Below are positions 24,945-37,014 of a stretch of 64,000 nucleotides of DNA, one piece after another. The first letter of the stretch is position 1; each line of letters opens with the position of its first letter. The stretch comes from Pipra filicauda. Taxonomy: Eukaryota; Chordata; Aves; Passeriformes; Pipridae. The notes below the pieces were generated by a model. The model made no database searches. It saw nothing but the letters and a program-made list of their open reading frames with translations, and was not told the origin of the DNA. Position numbers and translations under genes: made by a program. The stretch is taken from assembly GCF_003945595.2 (NCBI RefSeq), contig NW_024104439.1:789172-853171 (forward strand), in the 5' to 3' direction.

Positions 24945-25045
24945 TCTTCTATCTTGTAATCTCCTTGGAGCCAAACAGAGTCTTATTCTGTTCTTTGTAT
25001 TGCAGTAATGCACTTTTGGCACTTAATAAATTAATAATGATTTTC
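24945..25045 (+). mobile_element. Ancient L2/MIR-type 3' tail
   Basis: TCTTGTAATCTCCTTGGAGC is followed by TTATTCTGTTCTTTGTATTG and TTGGCACTTAATAAATTAAT. This order follows the shared 3' end of L2 LINEs and MIR-type SINEs (block ending in a '...CACTCAATAAAT...'-like terminus). It lies about 250 bp downstream of the MIR-like core and in the same orientation. It could be a separate old insertion or the end of a longer L2/L3-type fragment. The intervening 24691-24944 is not recognised. Confidence 0.5.
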
Positions 25046-26099
25046 AACAGTATTCAGGAAAAAATATCACATTTCAAGTTACTGTTTGACAAGTGTGACA
25101 TTGACTGAGACACTTATCAGACTGTATTTAGAGTCACCATCACAAGTGAATAGAAAAGTTTCCTAATCACAAAGGTTTAAGGAACATTTACTCTTAGAAT
25201 GGTTATAAATCAGTATGTAAACATAAACACTCTGTCCCCTGAAAAATCTCATTTGTGAAAGATGTTTTATAGTCTCACATATGTTAATTCAGTGGCGTAA
25301 TGCTAGAGTTTATACACAGCCATGTCCCCTCATGCATACATGAATCTCTTTCTGTAAAAAAAGTCAGACAGACCACTCTCTTTGAGAGGCAAAGCATCCA
25401 CTTGACAGCACAAATGCAGACTTTTAAACCACCTGGGCTCGGGTGGTCCTCTCAAAGCCTTTTCATAATCCCTCCTTTATACCCCCCAAAATTAAGATCA
25501 TATCTCCCACAGTTCTGCAGGAAAGTATCATTGAGCATCTTAGCTTACCACAGCCCTAGTAACCAGTCAGATCACAAAAGTCCTAGTGCCTTTTTTAGGA
25601 GCAACTATTGCCACAGAAAAAGAATTTAGATACTCTAAGGTCCTGTCTTACAGAGTAGGCTGTTCACATCAAGTCCCAGTTTACATTCCAAGACAATTCC
25701 TCAATAAAGAAAGAGCCCAAATAAGAAACAAGAAAGCAACATTAATCTTAGCACTGGTGAAGGCTAAACTAGGTAAAGCATATAATCATTTACCTAATTC
25801 AAGTGAATTAAAAAATTGTTTCAGCACAAGGTAAGTGATCTACTAGAATAAAACTATTATAATGGACTTTCAAAAATATTTTGAATATATACATAGAAAG
25901 TAAATACCTGTACCTGCTCAGAAATACTGTGGATTTTCAAGAAACTGCAACACTCTGCACTCAGCACTAAGTGATTTATGCATTCAGGGAAGACAATCCT
26001 ATTTTACATGGGTTTCTGAAGAAAGACGGAACACACCAACTGCACATTTCCAGTTCAACTTGTTTTCCTAGACATCCGCCCTAAGAGCATTTGGGAAAA
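25046..26099. other. Unique sequence with an open stretch and a consensus donor-like site
   Basis: Two overlapping frames (25300-25629 and 25586-25834) are open on the plus strand, with no recognisable domain. The second ends at a sequence matching a 5' splice site, CACAAG then GTAAGTGA, at 25831/25832. No matching acceptor stood out. I see no other feature. Confidence 0.4.
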
Positions 26100-26192
26100 T
26101 CATAGAATCATAGAATGATCTGGGTTGGAAGGAACTTTAAAGATCATCTCTTTCCAACCCCCCTGCCATGAGCAAGGAACACCTTCCACTAG
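26100..26192 (-). mobile_element. CR1 3' end fragment, minus strand
   Basis: The block begins on the plus strand with the inverted CR1 terminus (TCATAGAATCATAGAATGAT), then GGGTTGGAAGGAACTTTAAA and CACCTTCCACTAGA. It is only about 95 bp and is strongly 5'-truncated. The close match to the common avian CR1 3' end suggests moderate age. Confidence 0.88.
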
Positions 26193-28409
26193 AAGGTGAA
26201 ATGAAAACAGATTTACCAGTTCACCTACCATAGTTATTCAGTGTCAAAGGGAAACAGCACAGCAGCAGCCCTGGGTTCTATACCTGCTTTCATAAAAAGT
26301 CGATGTTGTTGTCACATATAACAATGTTGACCTTAAGAAATTCTCTGTCTTTTTTACTAGCAAGTCACTGGAGAGCTATATTTATGTAATGATTATTTAT
26401 ATTATGTTCCTTATATATTTTAAAAAGTCATTCCTATTCTTATATTAAGCCCTTGCTACAACCTCTCCAAGTCACCTCCAAAGGGAAAAAAAAACTTTTA
26501 AATAATTTAGATATCTATCCACCTGAAAAAGATTCAAGGTCTGTGCAGTGCAGTTATTCTGCCATTTCCACAAGTGGTTTAAAAGCTTATCTGAAATACA
26601 GCTGAAAAACTATTATTTTTTTTTTCTGCTGCCTAATAAATCTAGATTAAGATGAAAAAGAAATAAATTGCACTTAAAAAAAAAGTAAAGCTCCATCACA
26701 GTGTAAAAAAAGATTTCAGAATTGAAAACATACCTCTTGGCAGTTCCTAGGACTTCAATTCCATCTTCATTCTCTTTGACTTTAAAGTGTTCACTACTCC
26801 AACAAACTCCTTTATTACTTAGCTTTGAGATTCCTTTTTTCATGGTCCTACTTTTGTCCTTTGTTTCTTGAGTGTGTCAGTGGGAAAGTGGTATGATCTG
26901 CCCTTGAATTAAATACAGTAAACCACTCACTGGAAATCAGTTACTGGTTATCTGACTGAGCTGAGCCTCTAGATTAGCTGCTGCTGGAGAGTTTGCCACT
27001 GGACTGAACCATGGCAAACAGCACTTTTGGTTATATGTTTTTATGAGTAACTTCTGCTTCAAAGCTAAGCAAAACCACCATAGATTGGTCTAACAAAAAG
27101 GTGAGAAGCAAACGAAACTATCAGGATCTGTATCATCTACATAATCCATTGGCGGGGGTGGCCTGGGGCATGTGAAATCCAACAGCAGTAGTGAGTCGCT
27201 TGGTTGCTTTTATCTGCCAACACCCTGAAATACTGTCTTGCACTAATGTGCCTTTAATATCTCCAGTGTCCTCAGAGTGATATTCCCAGAATTCTGTAAG
27301 GAAAACAAATTTCTGCTAACTTCTCCCATCTTCATGCATTTACAAATATACAAGCTGTGAAGACTGATACACCAAACAAGAAAAGTTACCAAACCTTTGG
27401 TAGGTTAAATATCTAATCTAGTGCATTAATAGATTATATAAGTATATGTGTGTGTGTGTGTGTTTTGATAAATATACGCAACTACACATAATCTGCATCT
27501 CTGTTTGCTAACCCTCAGATAGTCACAAATTACAAGACTAAACCACTTTCTGGTACTTTGATATGGCTTATGTCTTCTTTGTTGGAAAATTCCAAGGTTT
27601 TACAGTTTTCAAACTGCACAGGCCTGATCGCTTGCTGGTTGACAGCTTCAGTAAACAATATGACTTATTAAAACTTCAAAACAAACCATTACATAGATCT
27701 CTTACTTTACTGAGCCCCTGTCCCCCATTTCATTGTGACAACATGAATATCAAATTCTTGCTGCTGCCCTGCAAGCAGTGATGATTTAGCTCAGACTGCC
27801 TTGGCATGCAGAGAGAGTAACTCCACCAAACTTTTAAAACACCATTACTTTATCCTTTAACTCTTTCTTAACTTTACTTCTGCAATGGTATGTGCAGATC
27901 TCTTCCATCTGGTATTGATTAGGAATTATAAGATCTTCTTTATTATTCCACTGTGTTCATTTAGCTTTTTCCCCACTATAACCTCATTTCTTTGTTTATA
28001 TCCTAGCACACATACTGGAGGCATCATAGGACCCAGAGACACAGGTTATGCCTATGCTAGTACAGGTGTTTAATTAGGTCCCAGACATTTCCACAATACA
28101 TAACAAATAAAACTGTGTAGAACCTGCTTTTCTATAGGTAACAGTTGTTTTGTATAACTTCCCAAACTGAAAACAATGCAATCCTATAGAGTGCAATGTC
28201 TTATTCTCGTGGCCACATGAAAAGTTTAGCAGGAGCTGAAAAAAAATCAGTCTCATCAGGAGCTGATAAGAGATCAGAGACTGAAGCTGATTTCAAGTGC
28301 TTGAAAACTGAAGGTATATGAAGGTTAGATGTGACTTATCTCATCTGGTACAATGGAGTACAAATCATGAGAGGTACTATTTGATTCAATTTGATTTAAT
28401 TTGAGTGAG
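26193..28409. other. Unique AT-rich sequence, no gene seen
   Basis: I recognise no coding sequence. A (TG)n microsatellite at 27447-27463 is listed separately, and short A and T runs occur near 26615 and 26677. Confidence 0.5.
27447..27463. repeat. (TG)n microsatellite
   Basis: About eight TG units, a simple dinucleotide repeat likely to vary in length between individuals. Confidence 0.85.
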
Positions 28410-28966
28410 TGTTGCCAGCAGGTGGAGGGAGGTGATCCTTCCCCTCTGTTCAGCACTGGTAAGACCACATCTGGAGTACTGTACCCAGTTCTAGGGTCCC
28501 CAGCAGAAGAGAGGCATGGATTACCAGAGGGAGTCCAAAAAAGGGCCATGAACGATGAAGGGATGCAAGCACCTCACGTACGAGAGAGCTGTGACTGTTC
28601 AGCCTGGAGAAGGGAAGGCTCGGGGGATCTCTTCTACGTTTATCGATATCTGAAGGGAGGGTTCATAGAGGACAGAGCCAGGCTTTTTTCAGTGGTGCCC
28701 AGTGACAGGACAAGAGGCAGTGGGCACAAACTGAAACACAGAAGGTTCCCTCTGAACTTCAGGAAATGCTTTTTTTGCTCTGAGAGTGACTGAACACTGG
28801 AATAGATTACCCAGAGAGGTTGTGAAATCTCCGGTTCTTTCAGATGTCTGTCATCTGGAAAAAGTCCTGAGCAACCTGCCTTAGGTAGCTCTGCTTGAAC
28901 AGAAGTGTTGGACAAGGTGACCTTCAGAGGTCTCTTCCAACTTCAGCCATTTGCAATGCTGTGATT
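28410..28966 (+). mobile_element. CR1 3' portion, plus strand, about 560 bp
   Basis: The block starts in the C-terminal RT region (GGGAGGTGATCCTTCCCCTC near 28427, then TAAGACCACATCTGGAGTAC). It continues through the ATCTGAAGGGAGGGTTCATA segment (near 28648) and the 3' UTR (CTTCCAACTTCAGCCATTTG), and ends in GCTGTGATT. Stops and indels break the RT-derived frame, although remnants of about 130 codons stay open. Its tail differs from the ATTCTATGA type of several other copies here, which suggests a different CR1 subfamily. Confidence 0.88.
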
Positions 28967-29109
28967 ATCAAATTTCCCATCCAAACACATTTGAAACTTC
29001 AGATGAAGTTCAGCAGAATGCTATTAGGGAAAATTATTCACCAGCTGCTGACACAAGTAATCAAGACCTTATCTCCATATAGTACAGGCTGTCAATTCTT
29101 TTTTTCATT
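28967..29109. other. Short unique spacer
   Basis: Nothing is recognised between the CR1 end and the following T/G tract. Confidence 0.5.
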
Positions 29110-29164
29110 GGGGTTTGGTTGGTTGGTTGGTTTTGTTTGGTTTTTTTTTTTGTTTTGGAGGGGG
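29110..29164. repeat. T/G-rich tract with (GGTT)n
   Basis: The plus strand is T and G only for most of this stretch, with about four GGTT units followed by GTTTGG and a run of 11 T. It ends in a G run. It is similar in style to the tracts near 9499, 39636 and 55551. Confidence 0.8.
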
Positions 29165-32100
29165 ATAAATACCATCATAATGGTAATAGAAGCAGCATCC
29201 AGATCTGTGTCCTAACATGCCAGTTACACATGCAGGATTTCTTCAGGCAGCTGTAATGGGAATATGTGACATAGCAGCACACTATTAAAGATAGCAAAAT
29301 GTTTTAAGTTCTAAGATTCAGAACCTCAGTCACAATTTTAATAACCATAATAATGGAGAATATAAAAATTTCAGTGAAATAATATGAATATATATTCTAT
29401 ATTTTTATACGTAACTTACAAATACAAAAAAATTAATTGAATGAAAAGAAAAAAAAGTCATGGATTACGCAAGCTAACATGTCTTAAATTCATGTAGGCC
29501 TGAAGCAAAATAGAAACAGAACAGAATTTGGGTTTAGAAAAAGATTTTTGAAAATCTCTGTGTATTCCCAAAAGATGTCTGTCAAATCCCAAGAGCCAGT
29601 AAATCAAATTCAAAAAATAGCTTACTTTGGTTTTCTGAACCTAGAACCAGAATCCATCACAGTATGCTTCACTCAGATGATTTAAGACTAAAATATTGCT
29701 GAGCTTTAACTAAGGGAGTAAAGGCTGGGGTGTAGTTGGACTTTGCTTATTTGTACTTTGGTCAAGTGGTTCATTTTTTTAGTTCCCTAAATTCATTATG
29801 TTTTATGTGTCATCTTACATGCTTTACTGATGGCATCAATAAGGCAATATTACTCCTGCAATATTTTCATTGCTTCTTAATGAAGCTGACATCACTACAA
29901 TTCGTAGTGGATTTTTTTGTTCTCTTTATGTGCATATATAATCAGATATACTTCTTAGCACTCTCAAGCAACCTATTACATAAAAAACCGCTGTGATTTT
30001 TCTGTTTTTCCAAGTAAGGTTAGTGTTCACAAAAAGGTTATGGCAGCAGACATTTAACTCTATCCATCATTGAAAACAGAAGAAATGCAGTCCTGCAAGG
30101 TACTTCACAGGTATGTCTCAATCCTAAATGTTAGGGCTGCGTAGAAATCTCTGTGTCTAACAATTTTCACCATGAAGGATGTAAAAGAACGTCATCTCAG
30201 ATTATATAATATGGGTGCACATTTCATGAACCTGAATAAGACCAATGGACTTTTTCAGACTGGACAAGACCATCTTGCACCAGACTTCACAGCAGCACAG
30301 TACTCTACATTTCATTACTAAGCCCTCAGTGCTAGTTTCAGGGGTTTTCAAGAGTTGAAGTCAGTAGCTCTTCTGTTGGCATATACAAATGCATTGCATC
30401 TGAAAAAGACAGTGTTATGTATTTGTCAACATTTTCTTTTCCTTTTCAGTTTGGCAGTGCAAATTCTGATGATGAGTGAGTGAGTGGATGGGAAAAGAGC
30501 CTAAGTCACACAAGGGAATTGACATGTCAGTGCCCATTGTTGACTAGAAGCTCCTTAGCATGCTGCTATGAATCAACAGACATTTCTACTTTCACACTTA
30601 CATAGATCTGTTGTAAAAGACATCCCAGAGCTCTGATTCATCTTGCTTGCCTTACAATGTTTATATGCTGCCACTGGGACAGAGAACAGATGTGATGGAT
30701 TAACTAGCAATAAATCATATGACAGAGAACACACAGCATTATCATTCTAAAGAGGTAGCAATAAGAATTGCTCTAGAAAAAATGAGAACATTTCCCTGAA
30801 AATAAATGTTTCTTTATCCCATAAATGACTATCCCAATCTGTGTCCCAAACTCAAAATCTGTCTGGGCTAGAGCAGTGCTTTACTTCACTTAAAAAGCTG
30901 TATTAGGTATTTGCTCAGGTTCAATGAAAACAAACATTAATCACAGTCTTCGAAGTGGGGATACAGAGCACCATGTCCCACCATTTTATCTTTCATTAAA
31001 ACTAATGAAGAAAAAGTTGCTTACAACTGGTAGAACTCCCACCAACAAAGCAGAAACAAAAATGAAGCCCTGCCAGTCCAGTCACATCCTCCCCAGGGAG
31101 CACTTCTACTCCCCCAAGCATCTATTTTCTGATGGCAAGATGCCGACTCCTACAACCTCCACAAGGAACCCAAGAGTCATAACATCCCCTCATTAGTATT
31201 TGCACACCATCTGGTGACTATTACTGAATTAACTTCTCACAGAAAATAAGTTTTTAGAATATAAGTATAAAATTAAGACTTTAATATGAAATCTTACTCT
31301 TCTCCTCCCTTTTCCTCTCTAGAAAACTGCAGAATTTTTAAAAGAGAAGAAAGATGAGTGTGAGGAAGATACAGTTAAAAATGTAAAGAGACTTTCCAGT
31401 ACCCTCTTTGCCCTTCTTCTCAATTTATTAGGGTATGATTTAGTGCACACATGAGCTATTTGGGTACAGCTTTTGCTCTTTTTGCTTCTGTTAAATAGCA
31501 GGTACACTGTTGGGCACTGAAAAATCCTGAGTGATAACTTTATAGTTATTTTACCCCAATCTTACATTTTTTTTCAGTGAAGATATTCGTAAGATTAAAC
31601 CCCTGTGTGTTTCATTTGTCCCAGCAATTCCCCAGGTGCTGCAAGGGTCTTCAGATTTTGAAGCTCATTTCCCCTGTAGTAGTATCCTGGGAGAAGAAAA
31701 TAAGGTAAATCTTCAGTTTTGAGTCTTCTGTGCCAGTTAAGGGAAAGGAAAAAGCAAGAATGTTTGATAGTTTGATTTTTTTGCATTTCTTTTAGTGCTA
31801 TTTCTCTCAAAGGGAAGAAAATCCTGGCAACATTTAATAATCAACTATTTGATTTCACTAATTGGAATTAGAAATTAATCACCAACTACAGTTTAGATCA
31901 AAGCTGTGACAATGCAATGTAACTGAAACAGTATTTGTTAGTTAAAATCGAAACAAATTTTCTCCCCAAACAATCCAGAGATATAACTGTCTATTCAGAT
32001 AAACCACTGAGTTTCAAAGAACCAAAAGTCTTGATGCTATGGCAAATTTAGGAAAAACAGCTGTTCAGGTTACATGCAGCAGTTATCTTTTAAATGAAAT

Positions 32101-32730
32101 GCATTGGTAATATTAAAGGAATTTTAACTCAGCTGCAAAAATTAAAAATAAAATACCAAGGACCATATGGTGCTGCCATAAAACATTTATGTCCAAATAT
32201 TTGCTCTCATTCTCATCCAACAAAAACAAAGTCCCAACTAGGAAGCAGAACTCACTTCTCTCCTAACAACCAGTAAAATATCCTCCTGCCAAATTACAAA
32301 CTACAGCAAGCAAATTCCTCCTTGCTGATCTTAACTGAAGAAAAACTTTGTCAGAGAAGGCAGGAAATATCTCAGAAGTCAGACCCAAACATTTTACCAT
32401 TCACAAGAAGACCCCACCATACTCTTTGTGAAAAACCTGCAGTGAGAAGGCATGGTAATAGTAAAGATGATTTTTCTCTCCAAATCACTTAAAGTCTTTA
32501 TATGTTAACACTGAAATGTATGGGTTAGTGAAGTTCAGAATATGTGCAGGTGTTTGCAAGATAAGAGTCTATACACAACTGATGATGATTTGTTTCTTAA
32601 TCAATATTTTAGCCCAGAGAGACTGAAAGTTATTTGAATTGCTGGTCTTGGAAATGTTAGATGTCTTATTTCACGTTTAAGGGACTCAAATTCCACAGGT
32701 TAAACTTCTTCAGTTATAGTGCTGAGCATT
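29165..32730. other. Unique AT-rich sequence, no gene seen
   Basis: No gene, RNA gene or repeat is recognised. The open frames (up to about 90 codons, for example 30924-31196) have no known domain. Confidence 0.5.
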
Positions 32731-32780
32731 CTGGCCCAAATCCAATAAAACACTTAAACACATGCTTGACCTAAAACACA
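32731..32780. repeat. Possible ancient amniote repeat fragment
   Basis: GGCCCAAATCCAATAAAACA followed by CTTAAACACATGCTTGACCT resembles a phrase common in old amniote interspersed repeats ('...CACTTAAGCACATGCTTAAC...'). A similar phrase occurs at 35521-35570. The family is not assigned. Confidence 0.4.
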
Positions 32781-34145
32781 GAGACAGCTGCAGAGAACTT
32801 AAAAGTTAAGAATTTACAGGACCAGAGAAAGAATGCTTAGTACCATTCAGGATCAAGCCTAAATACCATCAATCTCTTTAAAAGACTTTTATTTCTGAAG
32901 CTTCTTCCTTCTATAATTTAAGATAGAGGCATATGACAATCTGATGACATTAAAACCTGACTGGACTTACGTTCACCTGTATTAACCTTTCATAATAACC
33001 TTCATTCTAACCTTTCCCCTTTTTAGGGAAAAATTAAATCCCAACAAGTTTTCTGTAATTTTAGAAGAGGGGAAAGGTAAACATTGTCTTAGCCTAAAGT
33101 AGGAGCATTGGGTACAAAACATGACAACAAAGCACACTGATTCTTTGATCTCAGTGCAACTTAGCCCTTAATTTAGACAATGCCATAAGAGACCAAGTTG
33201 GCATTGTAATTACAAGAAATTCACACAAATTCAAAGACATAAATAAACATAAACATAAACATAAATATCAAACAAACTTTCTAAAAACAGGTAGAAGCTT
33301 TCTACTTGTGGTTTTGAACAGACTTTTTGCTTTGTATAAAATACTTGGAGGAAAAAACAAGGGAAAAGATGAGAAAGAAAACAGTACAAAAAGCAAAACC
33401 TTTAAGAAAGTAATTGAAGCATTAGCCATACTATTATCAAACCCAACAAGCCATCATAGGGTTATGCCATTTATGCTGTCTGGAAAAGCGAGGCAAATCA
33501 AAAACACCATCCAGTAAATGCTTATACTCCATATGACCAGGTATATTTCATGTAAAGATTCAACGGAGTCATAAACAACCCTGCTCATGCAATTACACTC
33601 ATCAGAGAATCTCTGTTGCTCTGGATCTCTTTGCTCAGAGCAGCCAGCTCAGAGCACACTGCTCTTGCACTGAGGGAACATTTACACCAGGTAGCAGAGC
33701 TCAGCATCCACATCCTCAAAGCACAATTCACTGAGCACTAGAACCCAAATTTGCACCGATCAAAGTGCCCTACAGCTGTGCCTTCGTGGTGCGGTTCCCA
33801 AAGGATTTATCCTGTCTGAAAAACAGTAGTTACTAGCCATATTTATGCTATATAGTGCTGGAGCATTGCTACTCCATGAAGCTGACCCACTGTCCCTCCT
33901 GACCAGCACCACTTGCGGCACTGTGAGCTGGGTGCTCAGTGCTTACCTCCCAGTGCATCAGTCCCAGGGAAGGGGGCAGCTCCATCCACAACCCTCATCA
34001 GTGAAGATCATCCCCATGCCCCACAGTACTACAAGTCACAGTATTTTAAGCTAACTCAGCCATCTGTTTGATTAATATGAGGTGGCTTTAGGACCGCATT
34101 CCTTCACTGTGTTGTTTCAACTCCTGGAGACAAAGAATTATCAAA
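32781..34145. other. Unique sequence with a short hexamer repeat
   Basis: About four ATAAAC units occur at 33243-33265. The stretch near 33600-34060 is less AT-rich than the surroundings, but I see no exon structure or known domain. Confidence 0.5.
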
Positions 34146-34410
34146 TTATAGAATGGTTTGGGTTGGAAGGGACCTTAAAGTTCATCTAGTTCCAACCTCT
34201 CTGCCGTGGGCGGGGGCACCTTCCACTAGAGCAAAATACTCAAAGCCTCATCCACCCTGGCCTCAAACACTTCCAGGGATGAGGCATACACAATTTATCT
34301 GGGCAACCTGTTCAAGTGCGTCACCACCTCAAGTAAAGAATTTCTTCCTAATAGCCAACCTAAACCTACACTCTTTCGTTTTCAAGCCAAAGTGTCTGTT
34401 CTTCCATAAT
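34146..34410 (-). mobile_element. CR1 3' end fragment, minus strand, about 265 bp
   Basis: The block starts with inverted terminal sequence (ATAGAATGGTTTGGGTTGGA), continues with GACCTTAAAGTTCATCTAGT and GGCACCTTCCACTAGA, and then the 3'-UTR/RT end (CTGGGCAACCTGTTCAAGTG, TTCTTCCTAATAGCCAACCT). It is the 3' UTR plus the last codons of the RT on the minus strand. Similarity to typical avian CR1 is high. Confidence 0.9.
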
Positions 34411-35520
34411 TCTCTGTATTTTTTCCTCATGTTTATTAAGGGAATTATAGTCTTCAGAACCACTTTATTGTAAACGTAGCACAGACTTCAAGAAAGGAGA
34501 GTACTTAGTTTTTATGGAGACGTTTTTCATTTCTCCAAATAGAAAACTAGTTTGATTTTTTTCTCTTGAAAGAGAGAACTGAACTCCTTTTTACAGATTC
34601 TTATCAGAAAAAAGATAAGGCTCAAGAGGCATTGCTGTCACGAAAACTGACCCTTATGAGTAACTCCAGGCTGTGGATTTTTTTTTTTTAAATAAATCTG
34701 TTTTGACCAGGAGGACAGACTTTAACAAAAAACACCTATTTATGTGTTTTCTGCGGTAGAGAACTGCAGGGTTAAAAATCCTAGGCAAGGTGTTCCATTG
34801 ATTTTGCAAAGTGTATTACAATGGTTAATTTAAGAAAGTGCCCTCAATTTCCAGCTTCACAGTGTTGTTTTTTTTTTGTCTGTAACCTAGGATTTTCTTC
34901 TCTATTTTAGTTCTTGTACATTAGGACTAAGTAACCTCCTTTGGTAAGAAAACAGATGGAGATCTCATATTCTTTCATTGCAAAGCATATTAAAAAAATA
35001 TTTTAACCATTCTTTTTTTTCCTTCCTACACTCTCCAAAGTATTATCTTTCTTGAAAAGTGTGTGCTAAAACCGAACTTAAGGTCCCATTAGATTTTCAT
35101 CAGATCCCCAAAATATAATCGTTTTCCTATCCCTTACTTGAGATTTCCCTTTTTGATATATCCAAACGTCACATTTTTTTCCCTACTGTGTAGCTGGCAG
35201 CTCACCTTTAGCAGATTATTTACCAGAACTCAAAAGCCTTTTAAAGCCACAGTTTCCCATGACAGAGCCTGTGTTCTCCAAACACAAGCTTTGCCCCTTA
35301 TTCAACTCCATTTGACCATACTACAACATGCATCGCCCACTTTCACTTAACAAGCAATCTGAGATCACTGTGTATCAACGATCTGTCATGTTCCTCATCA
35401 GTCATATCCCCCTATCTGTAATACTTACGAGTAATACAAATTTTCTTTCCAAAAGAGGGTCATTAAATAAAAAGTTAATTTTCTGATAATATCAAAGTCT
35501 GCCAGTTAACTATGAAAGAG
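34411..35520. other. Unique AT-rich sequence, no gene seen
   Basis: T runs occur near 34679 and 34868. I see no coding signal or recognisable repeat. Confidence 0.5.
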
Positions 35521-35570
35521 GCCCAGTAAAGCTCCTCGGCACATGCTTAAACCTTAAGCACTTTGCTCAC
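35521..35570. repeat. Possible ancient amniote repeat fragment
   Basis: GCCCAGTAAAGCTCCTCGGC then ACATGCTTAAACCTTAAGCA shares the 'CACATGCTTAA' phrase with 32731-32780. This supports a common old family that I cannot name. Confidence 0.4.
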
Positions 35571-36075
35571 ACTGTTATTAAGTACCTTTTGCATGCACAC
35601 CTAGGACTATAGAAAGGATATAAAGTACACTAATACAATTGATCTGTGTACCCAGGATTTCAGGTCTGGCATCTCATTCAGAGATTTAAGGATAGTAGGC
35701 AGTAACGTGTACAAACAGAAAAGGATGAGCTCAGACTGAGGAACAATTCACTGAAACAGGGAATCCTTCCAATAGAAAGTGTTAGGATACCTTTGTCTTG
35801 TACAGGTATTTTGTAAAATGCTTGTGTACATGGAAAAGCTGGGGTTTAGACAATAAAATACTTCTCACTTTGGACAATTTTTTTAAAATTCACTCTACTT
35901 ACATGAAAACGTCACAGCCACTGTGCTTGTACGGTGCTTGGGGGGATTAATCCCTCTATCTGAATTTGTATTTGATGATAGAGTTTTAGCTTAGAAGAGA
36001 GCATTGTTAGGAAAATCTGGGTCTCTAAAGCCCCACATTTTTCACTCCCCTCTACCCACTCACAATTTTTTTTAA

Positions 36076-36077
<2 letters not shown>
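35571..36077. other. Unique sequence, no gene seen
   Basis: Nothing recognisable before the ATT microsatellite. Confidence 0.5.

Positions 36078-36119
<42 letters not shown>
36078..36119. repeat. (ATT)14 microsatellite
   Basis: Fourteen uninterrupted ATT units. Its length and purity suggest that it is polymorphic. Confidence 0.95.
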
Positions 36120-36434
36120 GAGATTTAAAAGAAAGACCATTGTTATGAGTTCATGACACTCCCACAAATACTTTGAATGAAAAGGAAAACAGAAGAAAAA
36201 TGAAAATATGTACAAATTTAGCATAGTTATCCTGTTTAAACTGTTAACATGCTGGATGCTGTCTTAAAGGATACTGCTTAGTTTTCCCTTCAAACTTGTC
36301 TTTTCATAAACAGACAGACAAATTTATTTAAAACCTGTCATAACTTAAACCATCAAATACCTTGTATACACATATCAATAGAATTTTCTGTCATTTTTTG
36401 AGAGTCTGTGGCATTGGTAAAACTATGACTGAAT
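36120..36434. other. Unique AT-rich sequence, no gene seen
   Basis: I see no gene and no recognisable repeat in this stretch. Confidence 0.5.
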
Positions 36435-36500
36435 TCTGATCCTGACTGTGCTGAGGGGAAAACCAATCCCTGAGTTCAGTAGGGAAGGATCAGACCTTTA
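36435..36500. repeat. Possible ancient amniote repeat fragment
   Basis: TCTGATCCTGACTGTGCTGA and GAGTTCAGTAGGGAAGGATC followed by AGACC resemble the 'TTGACTTCAATGGGAGCAGGATC' type phrase of old amniote repeats. Short and degraded. Confidence 0.3.
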
Positions 36501-36795
36501 TAATGAGAAGCAGAGTACTGTAAGGATATTGATTGGCTCACACTGTACTCCGAATTAAGAATTGCAGTTCACAGATAGAGATTCAACAGTTTGAACTCCT
36601 CAGGATTTAATTACTGAGGCTAATTATAGAAATGTGAACTAGGAAAAAATTTAAGGGTTTTCAGATATTATTTTGCAAATGAAGGAAGGAAGATATTGCT
36701 AGGGTTTTTTGGGGGTGGAGGCCGTTAAGGAGCTGATCCTTTAGCCAAGCTTTGCAGATTATCTTTTAACATGCCATACCCAATAGGATCAAAAA

Positions 36796-37014
36796 TCATA
36801 GAATCATAGAATGGTTTAGGTCTCTATTCATCTCTGAGGTTGTCCCTACCCAGGTACAGCACCTTGCACTTGGACTTGTTGAACTTCATGAGATTCCCAT
36901 GGACTCACTTTTCAAGCTTGTCCAGGTCCTTCTGAATGGCATCCTGTCCTTCTGTTGTCTCAGCTGGACGGCTCAGCTTTGTGTCCTCTGCAAACTTGCT
37001 GAGAGTGCACTCAA
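36796..37014 (-). mobile_element. CR1 fragment with internal deletion, minus strand
   Basis: The plus-strand left end is the usual inverted CR1 terminus (TCATAGAATCATAGAATGGT, 36796-36815). After about 25 bases it jumps to RT-derived sequence (CATCTCTGAGGTTGTCCCTA near 36830, then GCACCTTGCACTTGGACTTG, then GCAAACTTGCTGAGAGTGCA). The 3' UTR and the C-terminal RT region that normally separate these parts are missing. The junction is near 36820-36824. It could be a post-insertion deletion or a rearranged insertion product. Confidence 0.85.

Noticed and set aside
29110..29164. Interstitial telomere-like repeat
   Set aside because: The units are GGTT and TTTGG, not TTAGGG, and no TTAGGG array is seen.
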